A stretch of DNA of 64,000 bases from Nereocystis luetkeana (Eukaryota; Sar; Phaeophyceae; Laminariales; Laminariaceae): NCBI GenBank assembly GCA_031213475.1, contig JARUPZ010000034.1, positions 3,371,114 through 3,435,113 on the forward strand, read 5' to 3'. Numbering within the stretch: position 1 is the first letter of the stretch; the number at the start of each line of letters is the position of its first letter. The position numbers and the translations under genes were made by a program. Positions 10,662 through 20,470 of the stretch are shown in pieces. The notes below the pieces were generated by a model, which was not told where the DNA came from, made no database searches, and saw only the letters and a program-made list of their open reading frames with translations.

Positions 10662-11765
10662 TGTAAACGAGGGTGGGCAAAATGGACAAAACGGCGCAAA
10701 ATGCCGCAAATCGCACAACCATCAAACCAGTTTTCTTCGAACGAAAAGGAAAACCGAAAAAGACGACGGCACGTTGCACAAAGCAACCCCCTCGTGGTGA
10801 AACAATGACAGCAGCGCAAAACAAATTGTTGTTGAGGTTTGAAACAGAGCGTGACGGAGGGCGAGCAACCACAACAGAGGGCGAGCAACCACGGCAGTAA
10901 CTACCCCCCGAGCACACGAGGCAAGAGGGGCGTTACACCGAGACCCAAGACCCCCTCCCTCTGCCCAAGTCGCACTCTCTGCTTGCTCGGAAACGGCACA
11001 CGCGAACAAACGAAATCAAGAAATCCTGGAAGAAATCGAAAAATAAAAACCAAAAAACCTGGATCGTTTTGGTTTTGGTACGAGTATGAATATGTAAAAA
11101 AATGGTCCAAAAAAATCGGGGCGAAGTGGTGCCTGGTAAAAAGCAAGACTCGTTCTTCATTACGTAAACAATCGCGCTGCCTGCACGCCACTTTTGAAGC
11201 AGCACAGACCAACCCGATCCGCTCGCGTTGCCATGAGAGGGGAATGCACATCTAGCGATGGGCTACGCTTCCCAGGAAGTCTACGTCCTCCCCCAGCAGA
11301 GGATCGGGCAGGTAACAAAATCAAAATAAAGCGGACATCCGCGGCCCTCTGCCACACGAGAGGACCACAACACCAAATCTCGAAAAAAAAATAAGGCAGC
11401 AAGCTTGCACGACAGAAGGCAAGGCGAGGAAGAGCCTCAATACCAAAAAGACGCTCCCACCTCGCGCTTCCCGCCGGATGATCCGTTGTCCGCCATTCCC
11501 CTTGTGCGTTCCTGCCTGTTTAGATAGGTTGGGTTGGCCTTGTCGCGCGCGCGGTGTCCAGCGGGGGTCGTCAATAGAGCCCGCGTGAGCCCTGATCCCT
11601 TCTACAACAAGCCTTCCCTGGGATTTCCAAGGTCCGACTACTACTGTTGTTGGGCCGCAAGTCTCCCTGTCGTTCTTGGACACGAGCAAAGCCAGCAGGT
11701 GTTGGATGAAATTGTTGCCGCTGTGATCGCCATCTTGACAACGATTTCACCCAAAACACACAACC
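10662..11765. other. No supported gene
   Basis: A-rich sequence at 10680-11130, then mixed DNA. Several open frames overlap on both strands without splice-site support. Two near-identical AGGGCGAGCAACCAC strings lie at 10858 and 10876. Confidence 0.4.
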
Positions 11766-12133
11766 ATGGATGCCACCCGGCGTGCTGTCCACGCGTCCCC
11801 CCTCCCGCCCTTGGGGGAAGGAATCATCTCGAACGTCGAGCTGGAGGAGCCCCTCTCGACGCTGACGTCCGAAGTACAACCAGCACAGCAGCCTAAAGGA
11901 GGAACAACAGCACGAAAACAGTTCCTCGTCGAACCGATCATTACAGAGACTTTGAAAGACAACTTCACGACTGCAGGCGACGGAGCTTCCACTGCGACTA
12001 CTTTTCCGTCGCCCCCACCATCATCCCCTCCGAGGTTGTGCACGCGCTCACCCGGCGGCGCGAGCTCGAAGAGGGGCTCGGGGAGGTTCCAGTCGATGGA
12101 TGACAGCTTCTGCGACCGCATCCGGAGCACGAG
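11766..12133 (+). CDS. Candidate first exon, unknown protein
   Basis: An ATG in a good context (ACAACCATGG) opens a frame of 122 codons plus two bases, ending at a consensus donor (GAG|GTGAGT). The product is Ser/Thr/Pro-rich with no recognised domain; it contains GRFQSMDDSFCDRIR near the end. The opposite strand is also open over almost the same span (12130-11747), so the strand choice rests on the start context and donor. A possible second exon is at 12328-12427. I do not recognise the protein. Confidence 0.35.
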
Positions 12134-12327
12134 GTGAGTTCGGGCTTTGGACTTGTGACTTTATTGTGCTGCTGTGTATGCGTGTGAAGGATGAGCGAAG
12201 GTGCCTACGATTTGATTTTTTGCCTACTGATCAATATCCATGATCCGCCGAGTTGGGCGTTGAGCTTGTACATACCGTCCCCTTGCGCATTGCTCACTCA
12301 CATGACACGGAGAAACGAAAGTATCAG

Positions 12328-12427
12328 CACCAACAGCAGCAGCAGTATGGCAGAGGAAGAAGCAGTAGCAGCAGAAGAAGCTGCATTCGCAGCTCAGCAG
12401 CGGCGTCCTGCAGTTCGTACGTGCCAG
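12328..12427 (+). CDS. Candidate second exon, Glu/Ala-rich
   Basis: The acceptor TATCAG precedes a 100-nt stretch whose phase matches the 12133 donor. It would encode TNSSSSMAEEEAVAAEEAAF followed by AAQQRRPAVRTCQ. It ends at CCAG|GTAGGT, a donor that coincides with a degenerate copy of the TACCAGGTA motif. Simple-sequence CAG/GAA content makes this uncertain. Confidence 0.25.
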
Positions 12428-12788
12428 GTAGGTATCATACGTATTTTTCCGCACTCTGACCGGGAATATAATCTCCGTTTGGATAATGATGTGAATGCAG
12501 AAAGTATATTATATTTCCGACCTAACCTTAGTTCGCTTAATAAGTACATGCATCCCAAGCCGTGCTCTTTCCATCGTCACGTGGCAGCAAATGCCTGCGA
12601 CCTACGGCATATTATTAGCAAAGGAACGTTTAAACGTTGCCTTTTACCCCCCCGCCCCTTACGTTCGTAGCTGCTCTTTGTGTACAGCGAGCAGGATGCG
12701 GATGCGGTCCATAGTCAGAACTAATGTGTGAGTATTATCTTCGCGCTGAAGTTGAGTTTCCTTCAACCCAGCTTTATCAGTACACCTA

Positions 12789-12992
12789 TTAACCCTTGTA
12801 GAACCGCACTCCCATATGTGGGGACAAAACACTCTATTACGGGGGACCATAGTTAACAGGACCTATGGTACACATAAAAACCTATGTGTTTGACCATTTC
12901 TACTAACAATATTTGGTCCTGTTAACTATGCCCCCCCGTAATAACAGCAGTAGGTTATTCCCAAAACGGGACTGGGGTCCTAAAAGGGTTAC
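12789..12992. mobile_element. MITE2 copy split by MITE1
   Basis: It begins TTAACCCTTGTAGAACCGCA and ends AAACGGGACTGG...AAAAGGGTT, the usual MITE2 arms. Its centre is interrupted by a complete MITE1 at 12835-12943. Removing MITE1 leaves about 95 bp, the normal MITE2 length. Confidence 0.85.
12835..12943. mobile_element. MITE1 inside MITE2
   Basis: A complete 109-bp copy from TATTACGGGGGACC to CCCCCGTAATA. It sits in the middle of MITE2 and is flanked by TA on both sides, which dates MITE1 activity after that MITE2 insertion. Confidence 0.9.
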
Positions 12993-13244
12993 TTTAATAG
13001 AGTGTCCGTCTTGATTCCTTACTGAGATCCTAATTCTGTGGTCACAGCAGTTAGTTAGCGCAAGAGTTAGAGAAAGACCCGAAACAAGAAATAATCGCAA
13101 ATTCATTTGTAAAGAACGAGTGAAATGGCAGCGGAACGGGTACCAGGTATGTACGACAACACAACAACACAACCAAGACCAGAAAAAAATGTAATGAAAT
13201 GAAAATAATAATCCAGCTGGCTCAAGGAGATCCGAAAGGCTTGT

Positions 13245-13423
13245 TTAACCCCTTTGGAACTGCAATGCCGTTTTGGAGACAATTGGGCACAAACTACTTG
13301 GAATTTGGGTGGTTTGTCCGCGAAACGGGACTGCCGTTTAGAACCGCAGTCCCGTTTTGGGGACAAACTACTTGAAATTTGACTAGGTTGTCCCCAAAAC
13401 GGGACTGCAGTTCTGAAGGTTTA
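13245..13423. mobile_element. Two head-to-tail MITE2 copies
   Basis: Two MITE2 hairpins abut. The first runs from TTAACCCCTTTGGAACTG to about 13339 and the second from about 13338 to GTTCTGAAGGTTTA. They interrupt R3 between GAAAGGCTTG and ACGGAAGG. The related copy near 44100 reads continuously there (GAAAGGCTGCCTGACGGAAA). Confidence 0.8.
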
Positions 13424-13835
13424 GGACGGAAGGCATACGTCCTCAAGAATCAAGAAGGACAGATAGCAGGTAGCTGCTGCACGGACGAAGCGACATGAAG
13501 AAGAGGAAGATACCGGCATAAGGACTGCGGGGAGAGGAAAGGAAACAGAGAGTCAGCCGAGGCAAAAAGCAAGACGGAGGAGAGAAGGGATGAGAGAAAA
13601 AAATCGTACGACAGGCGGTGATGGTGGCATGGGCGCCCGTATCAGCTACAAAACCGATTCGGGAGCCTAGCCACACCCTTTCCCGTCGCCTTCCTACTCT
13701 CGTCGATAGCGGTGTCAAGTGTCTCAGTACTGCCGCTGTCGCGTCCCCCCGCATTGAATAGCACAACAAGAAACAAACAAAACCTAGTTCAAGGGTTAGT
13801 CGAACGATCTAGGCACCCGATCCATCATTTTCCTT

Positions 13836-15329
13836 TTCTGCGTTCGCGGACAGCTGCATCAAGTACTGCTGCTGTGTGTCTTGATATTTCCATAATATTA
13901 ATAGGGCAATTCGGTCGTCGGTCGTACGGAAATTGAGGCTCGTTTACTCACGGTACAGTAATTAATTACTCCATTGATCATATACGTACGCAGAGAAAAA
14001 AAAGAGATGGAATTTGAGGGAAGAAGCTGTGCTGAGGGTCGGGTCAATGGTGTCAATCAACAAGATACTGAACCCAGATCCCAAATTGACGTTACTTGCT
14101 AAATCTTCTGCGCTCGTGTACATCAGCAGCATTAATAACTGGTAGTACGGGAGTACGGGATATCATACCTCATGAGAAAACGACCAACACAACAGACAGA
14201 CTATTAGAGATATTTTTCCAGGAAAATGGTAAATTTCCGGAGTCATCATACAGAGCAGTTCGCGTCATGTGTGGAGTAGTTCAGGCTGAGTTTTCGTTTT
14301 CTTATGATTCAAAATTTTACAGCTAAGCGCTTTTGCTCAGCAAGTACCCAACTCTAAATCCTATATAACAGCCTTCTTGAGCCTGTGCTCGACGTTGACA
14401 TCACAACGAGCGGCCAGCCTTCGCCGAAGTAGGAGGCTCTTAGCTGCTGTCGCGTACTGTACTGAATTTGCTATATTATAGGATGGACCCATTATAAAAT
14501 TAGATATCCAGCCTGGACCATACTTCCTGTTTCTTATTAGGTGTACCAGGTACTGTACTGTACTGCACTGTACTGTACTGACTGTACTGTGCTATACCGG
14601 CCCTGTAATAAGAAAACGGGATACTTGGAGGCTAGATTTCTTATTTAAGAAAGGGGTATGCGCAGCAGTCCATACTATTATACTGCACTGTAAGTCCTCT
14701 TGCGAGTCATTGGCTTCCAGCGCCGACTTCATACCGACCACACCACCCTTTCGTACGCGAAGGCCCTCAAGATGACAGGTTGAGAGAGAATCGAAATGAC
14801 CATCCGTAACCGGCGGCTCTTTTTTTTGCGGGGGCCGTGGCACGGCAAAGCAAGGAGCGATTTCCCTAGTCGGTTAATGCTCCGGGCGGTGGTTGGTGGG
14901 GAGAACCCGAGAGTTGGCGGACAGTTTAAGACTCGGCCTATTAATAGATGCATAGTCGAATACCTAAGAGGATTTCAAGCTACGGAAGGATCAACGAAAC
15001 ACTCCCCCCTGGTGTTTGGAGTTGGGACCGCGCTGTGGTCCACTACAACAAAAAGAGGGGGGAAGTGGTACCGGGGAGTCATTGAAGCCGCCAAACGGTT
15101 CATGGTGAATTGGCACGAGGATGAGGCACAGCTGAGTAGGCAGCGCCGCGAATCCGGCGTGGATGGTGCCCAAGGGAATGGGGGGAGGTGGAGCAACAGG
15201 AGGAGTGGAAGGAAACCTGACCAAGGGAATGGAGGCAAGGGGGGGCAACAGGAGAAGTATAAAGGATACCGCGGTGGACGAAAGTAGGAAGGAGACCGCA
15301 GACAGGGTAGCAAGGCACCAGTGCTGTCA
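13836..15329. other. No supported gene; (TACTG)n tract
   Basis: A short TACTG-type microsatellite at about 14551-14590 adjoins a TACCAGGTA motif. GGAATGGAGG/AACAGGAG purine-rich direct repeats lie at 15170-15260. The plus frame 14796-15287 is open but repetitive and unrecognised. Confidence 0.4.
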
Positions 15330-15470
15330 GGATTACCTTGGGCTGGGTAATCGATCGATATTTTACCCCCATAGCTCAGTACCAGGTAGGTATCGTAACA
15401 CCTTCACGTTTTACGTCGTCCAGGTCACGGGTTCGATCCTCACTTCGAACGTTTCTTTTACAGAAATGCT
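15330..15470 (+). repeat. tRNA-like SINE candidate, copy 1
   Basis: It contains a pol III A-box-like TAGCTCAGTA..GGT and a B-box-like GGTTCGATCC about 50 bases downstream. A proper cloverleaf cannot be folded (acceptor and T stem do not pair), so it is not called a tRNA gene. The head (GGATTACCTTGGGCTGGGTA and ATCGATCGATATTTTACCCC) repeats at 15613. A CCAGGTA unit has been inserted into the A box relative to copy 2. Confidence 0.5.
15380..15388. other. TA-CCAGG-TA micro-insertion (filled site)
   Basis: CTCAG-TA-CCAGG-TA-GGT here corresponds to CTCAG-TA-GGT at 15661-15668 in the second copy of the same repeat. The difference is exactly CCAGG plus one TA. Confidence 0.8.
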
Positions 15471-15608
15471 TGCGCGTGCACACCTAAAAAAACACATCTC
15501 CCTGGATCCCCAGGAAATGAAACGAAGCGGGTAGGTCAGCGGACGGACGTACCAGGTATACGGGGTTCCGATGCCCCAAAGATCCCGCCGTTCAGAGGGG
15601 GAGAGTGT

Positions 15609-15735
15609 TCTAAGGATTACCTTGGGCTGGGTAATCGATCGATATTTTACCCCTATAGCTCAGTAGGTAACACCATCACACCAGGCCGACTATTGTAGTA
15701 AGCTTTATTTTTACCAATCCGCCGGAGGATGACGA
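15609..15735 (+). repeat. tRNA-like SINE candidate, copy 2
   Basis: The head is the same as at 15330, with an intact A-box-like TAGCTCAGTAGG, then a tail AAGCTTTATTTTTACCAATC plus CGCCGGAGGA. The tail recurs inverted at 49256-49291. The B box is not evident, so this copy may be truncated or rearranged. Confidence 0.45.
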
Positions 15736-16106
15736 GAAAGAAAAGTAAGTGGCACATGTCTATATGCTACATACTCGTTCGGCCGACTGATGCATCTGGT
15801 TCAAACGCGGTCTTCCTTTGTCTTCTTTTCTTTCCGTGCTTTGTTTTATCCTTCGTCATTTTCTTTTTGTTACTTTTTTCTGTTTTTTTCTTTTTTGTCC
15901 TACTGAAAGGAGTCAGGAGTCTTGTGGCGTGGGTGGATGACGAGCCTGCTTTGTTTGGTATTGTTATCTGTTACTGCATCCTCTCCGGGGATGGGACATG
16001 GTTGACGAAAGCAGGACGGCAGACAGGGCAGCAAGGTACCAGACCGACTGGCTGCTGTAGTAGTTAGAACTTTCCGATTTATAGTCGTGCCACAAACTGC
16101 TGCGGC
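15736..16106. other. T-rich unassigned DNA
   Basis: A T-rich plus strand (15800-15900) that resembles the T-rich part of repeat R5. There is no supported exon. Confidence 0.35.
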
Positions 16107-16700
16107 TGCCTGGAGCATAGATGTCAGGAGACATGTCAAGCAAGGCAAAATATGCGCTGTCAAGGGTGTACGGCCGAGTGTTCCACACTAAAACCTAGTA
16201 GTGTGGCGTCAGTCAAGGCATGTCAAGGCAAAAGTTGCTGTCTGTCAAGGGGGGAAAATGCTGTCTCCTGACATCTTTGGCCTGGAGGGTGCGCTTCGTT
16301 TTTTTTGTTTTTTTTTTCATCCCCCCATTCATTATCTTCGCACATCTTCTTCTCTCTCTCCTTCCAACTCGTAACTCAGATCCGGGGTCACATAGCAGGC
16401 TCTTCTCCCCCCTTCCCGCTACGGTACTTGGTGTGCTTCGGTTTGTCCGGTGTTTGTCTGTTGTTTCTCTTGGTTTTTGGTATTATTACTCTGCTTATCT
16501 TTATCTTATATTAAGTGGTACAGCAGCAGTATTGTTTTTCTTAGCTCGTTATGTGCCGTCTGCCACACTCCCTATGGGGCGGCGCGACACTTTTTCCTTT
16601 CGGTTTGTTTTTTCGCTTGTTTTGTTTTCTCTCTTTCACAGAATGTGTATGTCGTGTCTGTCGTTTCCAGTAACATGAACGTGGCATTTCGTTGTCTGCT
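16081..16700. repeat. Dispersed repeat R5, copy 1
   Basis: Shares with 19485-19770 the blocks CTGCTGCGGCTGCCTGGAG, TTCGGTTTG..TGTT, TGCCACA and CGACACTTTTT, and a block CTCTTTCA..GAATGTG ending ATGTCGT. Parts also match 61620-61730 (TCAGA(T/C)CCGG(G)GTC). It is T-rich on the plus strand and carries the hAT-like MITE. Function unknown. Confidence 0.6.
16115..16279. mobile_element. hAT-like MITE with 8-bp target duplication
   Basis: The inverted ends are CATAGATGTCAGGAGACA and TGTCTCCTGACATCTTTG. The flanks are direct repeats GCCTGGAG at 16107-16114 and 16280-16287. The related R5 copy at 19490-19510 has the uninterrupted site GGCTGCCTGGAGGGTG, an empty-site comparison. An 8-bp target duplication with CA...TG ends is typical of hAT elements. 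The 165-bp length and lack of ORF make it non-autonomous. Confidence 0.85.
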
Positions 16701-16879
16701 CGTGGCATTGCGTTGCCTTCTCTGTTTTACCTGGTACTGCCTACCAGGTACCTGGTGACAATTTACTGCTGCTTTTTGTTGTATCTCTGCTACTCCTAAT
16801 AACTGCTGGTGGCGTAGTTTCGTGACCCCAGAGCTTGTTTAGATTGAAGACCAGGAACGAACTCTGGTTGTGATGGATG

Positions 16880-16990
16880 CTGTGTGTGTTCTTCTTGAAC
16901 CGCCGGTCGACATCGAGCACAACCAGTGTCCGTGCCGATTCTTCAATCCTGGAGATGTGGTAGGTAGAAATAACGTTAGTTGGGAACACG
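16880..16990. repeat. R3 fragment
   Basis: Contains GTGTGTGTTCTTC, GGTCGACATCGAGCACAACC and AGTGTCCGTGCCGATTCTTC, matching 21447-21640 and the inverted copy at 23290. Confidence 0.65.
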
Positions 16991-17086
16991 AGAACGCAAA
17001 TACTGCTGCGGCTTTTGGGTAACCGCTTCCGAGTTTCATATTCCATGGAAAACTCGGGGTGGGTTCCTCGATCTCGTTCTCATGAG

Positions 17087-17185
17087 ATGGCCGGCATTGT
17101 ATGTAATACGTGTACAGTATACCGTACCAGTATACTGCCGGTATTGTATATAATACGGGTACAGTATACCGCACCAATATACTGG
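17087..17185. repeat. Tandem near-palindromes (GTATAC type)
   Basis: Two units of about 50 bp (GGCATTGTATGTAATACGTG.. and GGTATTGTATATAATACGGG..), each continuing ACAGTATACCG, CACCAATATACTGG or similar. Each is partly self-complementary. Confidence 0.55.
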
Positions 17186-17290
17186 TACGCGTAGAGAAAC
17201 CACCCCGCAGCCCGGGGGGACAGCTGTCACGTTTTCCTTTTTTATTACCCACCTTCGTAATGTAGTTTCCTGTGGGGTTGTGGTATATGT

Positions 17291-17602
17291 CTAACGCACC
17301 CGGGTGATGGCCATCTTTTGTTCGAGTTTTGCAACGTTTACCACCGGGGAGTGATTGGGTGATAAGGGCGGGGAGTTATAAGCCGCGTTCTGCCCACGGT
17401 GATGGGCCACCCGTCTGGAAAGGATCCGCACCTGTCCGATGTTGTCGTCGTTCTCCCGGGGGTGATATTTTTCTATGTTTGGAAGGCGTATCGGCCCAAG
17501 GGGGTGGTATCTAAGGTACCCTGGCGATGAAACTTGCCGTTTTATTTTTACGTTTGCTTTTTTATCACCGGGGGGGGGTTCCGGTGGTGGGGTGGCAAGC
17601 AA
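17291..17602 (-). CDS. Unidentified ORF, protein-like
   Basis: 103 codons from a Met at 17602. The composition is balanced (PGYLRYHPLGPIRLPNIEKY, HPRENDDNIGQVRILSRR, NVAKLEQKMAITRVR), unlike the low-complexity frames nearby. No domain is recognised and no splice sites are evident. The GGTGATGGCC/CACCGGGG composition is distinct from the flanking repeats. It could be a gene fragment or a chance frame. Confidence 0.3.
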   Translation of the reverse strand: MLATPPPEPPPGDKKANVKIKRQVSSPGYLRYHPLGPIRLPNIEKYHPRENDDNIGQVRILSRRVAHHRGQNAAYNSPPLSPNHSPVVNVAKLEQKMAITRVR

Positions 17603-17809
17603 GTTTACTTAACTTTGGACATGCCAAAATAGCAAAAAAAACTATTTTTTCAAAATATGTTTCCGTTCTGCTTCGTTGGCAACTTTGTGGGAAGTGAGGC
17701 TTGCTATTTTATGTACCACTTTAGCCCACTGACGCCAACGAAAGGTCGTACAAACCAGATCACCCCACGACGCCCCACGCTGGACTCGCTTTAACTTGTG
17801 TATTAAAGG

Positions 17810-18110
17810 GAGATATGAAGGATACACGGCAGTGGCATTAACAACAGCGACGATCGGGCTGGCGACAATGGCCGTGAGCCTCGTGTGAATGAATGCTACA
17901 TGGGTGTCGTTTTGTGCGGGTGCTAAAGACGAATCACATAGAGCAGCCGCCCAAGTTTTCCCAGGGGATTTTGGCCGGCCTGGAAGGACGGCCGATCTCT
18001 TGAGGTACATGGGCTGTGCCTGGAGTCCTTTCAGCGGCAGCGTTTACTCCATAGAGAGCGCCGGCGCGCCGTCAGCTACCTGCCGCTGCTGCTGTAAGCG
18101 GTTCAACTAA
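17810..18110 (+). pseudogene. Small membrane-peptide ORF, left-arm copy
   Basis: The frame gives RYEGYTAVALTTATIGLATM then AVSLV, and further on LLRYMGCAWSPFSGSVYSIE and SAGAPSATC. It parallels the right-arm ORF (19117-18791, minus) residue for residue over these blocks, but here it is interrupted by a stop after AVSLV. The family is not recognised. Confidence 0.45.
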
Positions 18111-18182
18111 AATCTGGGGGCGTTATGATGCGGTTATGATGCGGTTATGATGCGAACATCTGAATAGGGATTAATTTCTTCT

Positions 18183-18295
18183 AATACGGGGGACCATAGT
18201 AAATAGGACGAAATATTGTTAGTAAAAAACAGCAAAATATATGGCAGGTTTTTTGTCTTTACCGTAGGTCCTATTTAATGTAGTCCCCCGTAATA
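18183..18295. mobile_element. MITE1 copy in foldback centre
   Basis: AATACGGGGGACCATAG at the left, inverted as TAGTCCCCCGTAATA at the right. About 112 bp, moderately diverged. Confidence 0.85.
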
Positions 18296-18790
18296 GTATA
18301 TTTGCACAACGATAAAAGTTTTTTCGCGGTGTATTCTTCTACCTGGCAAGTTGAAAAGTTGCGGGGACACGGTGCTTTCTTGTCGGGGTGGTGCTCGAGC
18401 AAGCCCCGGTCCAGCGACCGCCCCAGATGCTCCTGCACACGGGCCGGAAGCGCTGCCGACCTCTTGGGTCGTCCGTTTCGTTTATTGGGATCCATGTCAG
18501 CGCCTACTTGACAGCGGATCCCCGTTGTCTCGTGCTGTGTGCTGTGCTCTCTGTTTCAATTGCTCCTCTCCCAAACACAGGGTTCGTACGAGTATGGCAT
18601 CCAGGGGGTGTTATGTGCCCAAAAATTGCTAAATTTGGCAGCCGACAAAATTGCGTGACGAGAAGGTTTTGTAACGGCCGAATGAAATAGCAAAAAAACG
18701 TGGTATTTTGGCGAGACAAAAAATCCATCAAGTTGCCAAAACCTTCTATCGTGGAACACTGCATGAGTGGCAATATTTGGCAATCATGCA

Positions 18791-19117
18791 TCATAACGCC
18801 CTCAGATTATATCCAAACCCCTTACAGCAGCAGCAGGTAGCCGACGGCACGCCGACGCTCTCTATGGAGTAAATGCTGCCGCAGAAAGGACTCCAGGCAC
18901 AGCCCACGTATCTCAGCGGTCGGCAGTCCTTCCAGCCCGGCCGAAATTCGTTGGGAAAAGCTGGGACGGCTGCTGTTTGTTGCTCTGTTTTAGACCCCCG
19001 CACAGAACGACACCCCCCGTGTCGCATCCACACGAGACTCACGGCCAGTATCGTCAGCCCTATCATCGCTGTGATCAATACCACCCGGTATCCTTCGTAT
19101 CTCATTCTATTACACAA
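18791..19117 (-). CDS. Small membrane-peptide ORF, right-arm copy
   Basis: 108 codons: a short basic start (MCNRMRYEGYR), one hydrophobic segment at about residues 12-30 (VVLITAMIGLTILAVSLVW), then a polar region and a Cys-rich tail (GCAWSPF, SATCCCCKGF). The left arm keeps the same frame and many of the same residues, including RYEGY, AVSLV, GCAWSPF and YSIES. That suggests protein-level constraint at some time. I do not recognise the family. It may be the first exon of a larger gene carried by the element. Confidence 0.45.
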   Translation of the reverse strand: MCNRMRYEGYRVVLITAMIGLTILAVSLVWMRHGGCRSVRGSKTEQQTAAVPAFPNEFRPGWKDCRPLRYVGCAWSPFCGSIYSIESVGVPSATCCCCKGFGYNLRAL

Positions 19118-19484
19118 CCCAGAGCGAGTCTAACGTGGGGCGTCGTGGGGTGGTCTTGTTTGTACAACCTTTTGCGTTGGCGTTATTGGGCTAAAATAGC
19201 AAATATCACTTCCCATAAACTTGCCAACGAAGCAGAACGGAAACTTCCAAAAATCTTATGGCAACTTTTTTCCTATTTTGGCCAATCCAAATCCCCATAA
19301 AGTTGCTATTTTGGCAAGCAATGTGTCGTTAGAAATGCCCCCAAGAGAAGACTCCATCGTCGTTTTTCCCGAGCGGTTATCTTACACGTCATGCACGGCA
19401 TTCGTACTTGTGAATACTCAAAATGTGCGCCTGACGCGCTCGTTTTTTCACCTTGTAGAACCTGTCTATTGTACTCGTACGACG

Positions 19485-19770
19485 AACTGCTGCGGCTGCC
19501 TGGAGGGTGTTTTTTTTTATTTGATGTCCTTCGGTTTGCTTGTTATTTCCCTTGGTTCTCAGTCGTACTCCGCTTATGTGTGGTGGGCAGTGGTATCTTT
19601 CCTTTTGTTTGTTTGTTGTGCTCTCTGCCACATCTCCTTCTGGGGGGCACGACACTTTTTTTTTCCTTCTCTGTTTTTCAGATTGGTTTTCCTTTGTTTC
19701 TTCCGATTTTTCTCTCTTTCATATTAATAGAATGTGCATGCCGTGCATGTCGTACCGAGTACGGTTAAGG
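19485..19770. repeat. R5, copy 2 (empty site for hAT-like MITE)
   Basis: Diverged copy of 16081-16700. It keeps GCTGCGGCTGCCTGGAGGGTG, the unoccupied target of the 16115 element, and the later CGACACTTTTTTTTTCC block. Confidence 0.6.
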
Positions 19771-20010
19771 GGCCACTCCCAAAAATGACGTGTGTCATAA
19801 ATTGCCGTTTCATGCGGCGTAATAAACTTTGTATTGCTTTTATTATGCGGCGGAAACCCTGCCAAGAGCTCAAAAGGGCCCACACCGGCTCAGGTTGGTG
19901 CTATCATCGTGTACGCGCAAAAGACAGCGGCGGAGCCATGGACCATGGAATTGCACTGACCACTGACCACTCTGCGTACTGCATACCAGGTACCTGGTAT
20001 CAATGTATTA

Positions 20011-20470
20011 TGGGTTTTTGCCAAAATCAGGTATACCTGGCCACTTTTCGGCCAAAATCAGTTACATCCTAAAAACAAGTACAAAACACACCCCAGGAGC
20101 CCTGCTATTGGCCAGGCTGACATCGTAACTGATTTTGGCGCGAAAAGGCCAAGGTACACCTGTTTTTTCTACGCTGTCTAGCTTTCAACTTTCAAGTGAT
20201 TTTGCCCAAATCTGAACCAGTCAGAGCGGCCATACGTACACTGTTTTTTCTCTCCGTGTGCCTCTGCCCTCCCTTGATTGAAATTCTTCTGTATTACCGT
20301 AGAAACTCTACTCGTATGCCGCACGTAAAAGTACGTATTTATACATGCATACAGCGTCATGCGTACGCTGGTTTCACTTTTTCTTCTCTGGGGTGTGCGA
20401 CGTGCTTCATGTATTTAATAGTTGTTGTGATGTGTACTCTGTTGTTTTCTACCTGGTATGGTCACAGCAG
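20011..20470. repeat. R4 arm, left (inverted at 22706-23268)
   Basis: Runs from GGGTTTTTGCCAAAATCAGG to about CTACCTGGTATGG. The whole stretch is present in reverse complement at 22706-23268 with high identity, for example CCCCAGGAGCCCTGCTATTG, CAGTCAGAGCGGCCATACGT and CACCCCAGAGAAGAAAAAG. It carries several CAAAATCAGTTAC-type motifs. It lacks the MITE2 present in the other arm. Confidence 0.8.

Larger units (their letters stand above)
12740..13835. repeat. Dispersed repeat R3, long copy with insertions
   Basis: This aligns by eye with 43735-44370 over several blocks: CCAGCTTTATCAGTACACC, GTGTCCGTCTTGATTCCTTA, AATCGCAAATTCA, GTGAAATGGCAGCG and GACGAAGCGACA, ending near CACCCGATCCATCA. The copy has been entered by a MITE2 (12789-12992, itself entered by MITE1) and by a MITE2 pair (13245-13423). 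Shorter relatives lie at 16885, 21447, 23290, 27780 and 55583. The nature of R3 is unknown. No transposase or LTR is seen. Confidence 0.7.
17616..19322. mobile_element. 1.7-kb foldback element with coding arms
   Basis: The left arm (about 17616-18135) and the inverted right arm (about 18785-19322) are diverged copies. The outer ends are GCCAAAATAGCAA and TTGCTATTTTGGC. Matching blocks include GCTTCGTTGGCAA, CCCCACGACGCCCCACG, TGGGCTGTGCCTGGAGTCC and ATGGAGTAAA/TTTACTCCAT. Both arms carry the same small peptide frame. The centre (18136-18784) holds a MITE1 and further AATAGCAAAA and TTTTGGC motifs. It is a non-autonomous long-TIR or foldback element, or an inverted segmental duplication. Confidence 0.7.

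Noticed and set aside
15380-15460. Functional tRNA gene
   Set aside because: A- and B-box-like strings are present, but acceptor and T stems do not pair and the A box is interrupted.
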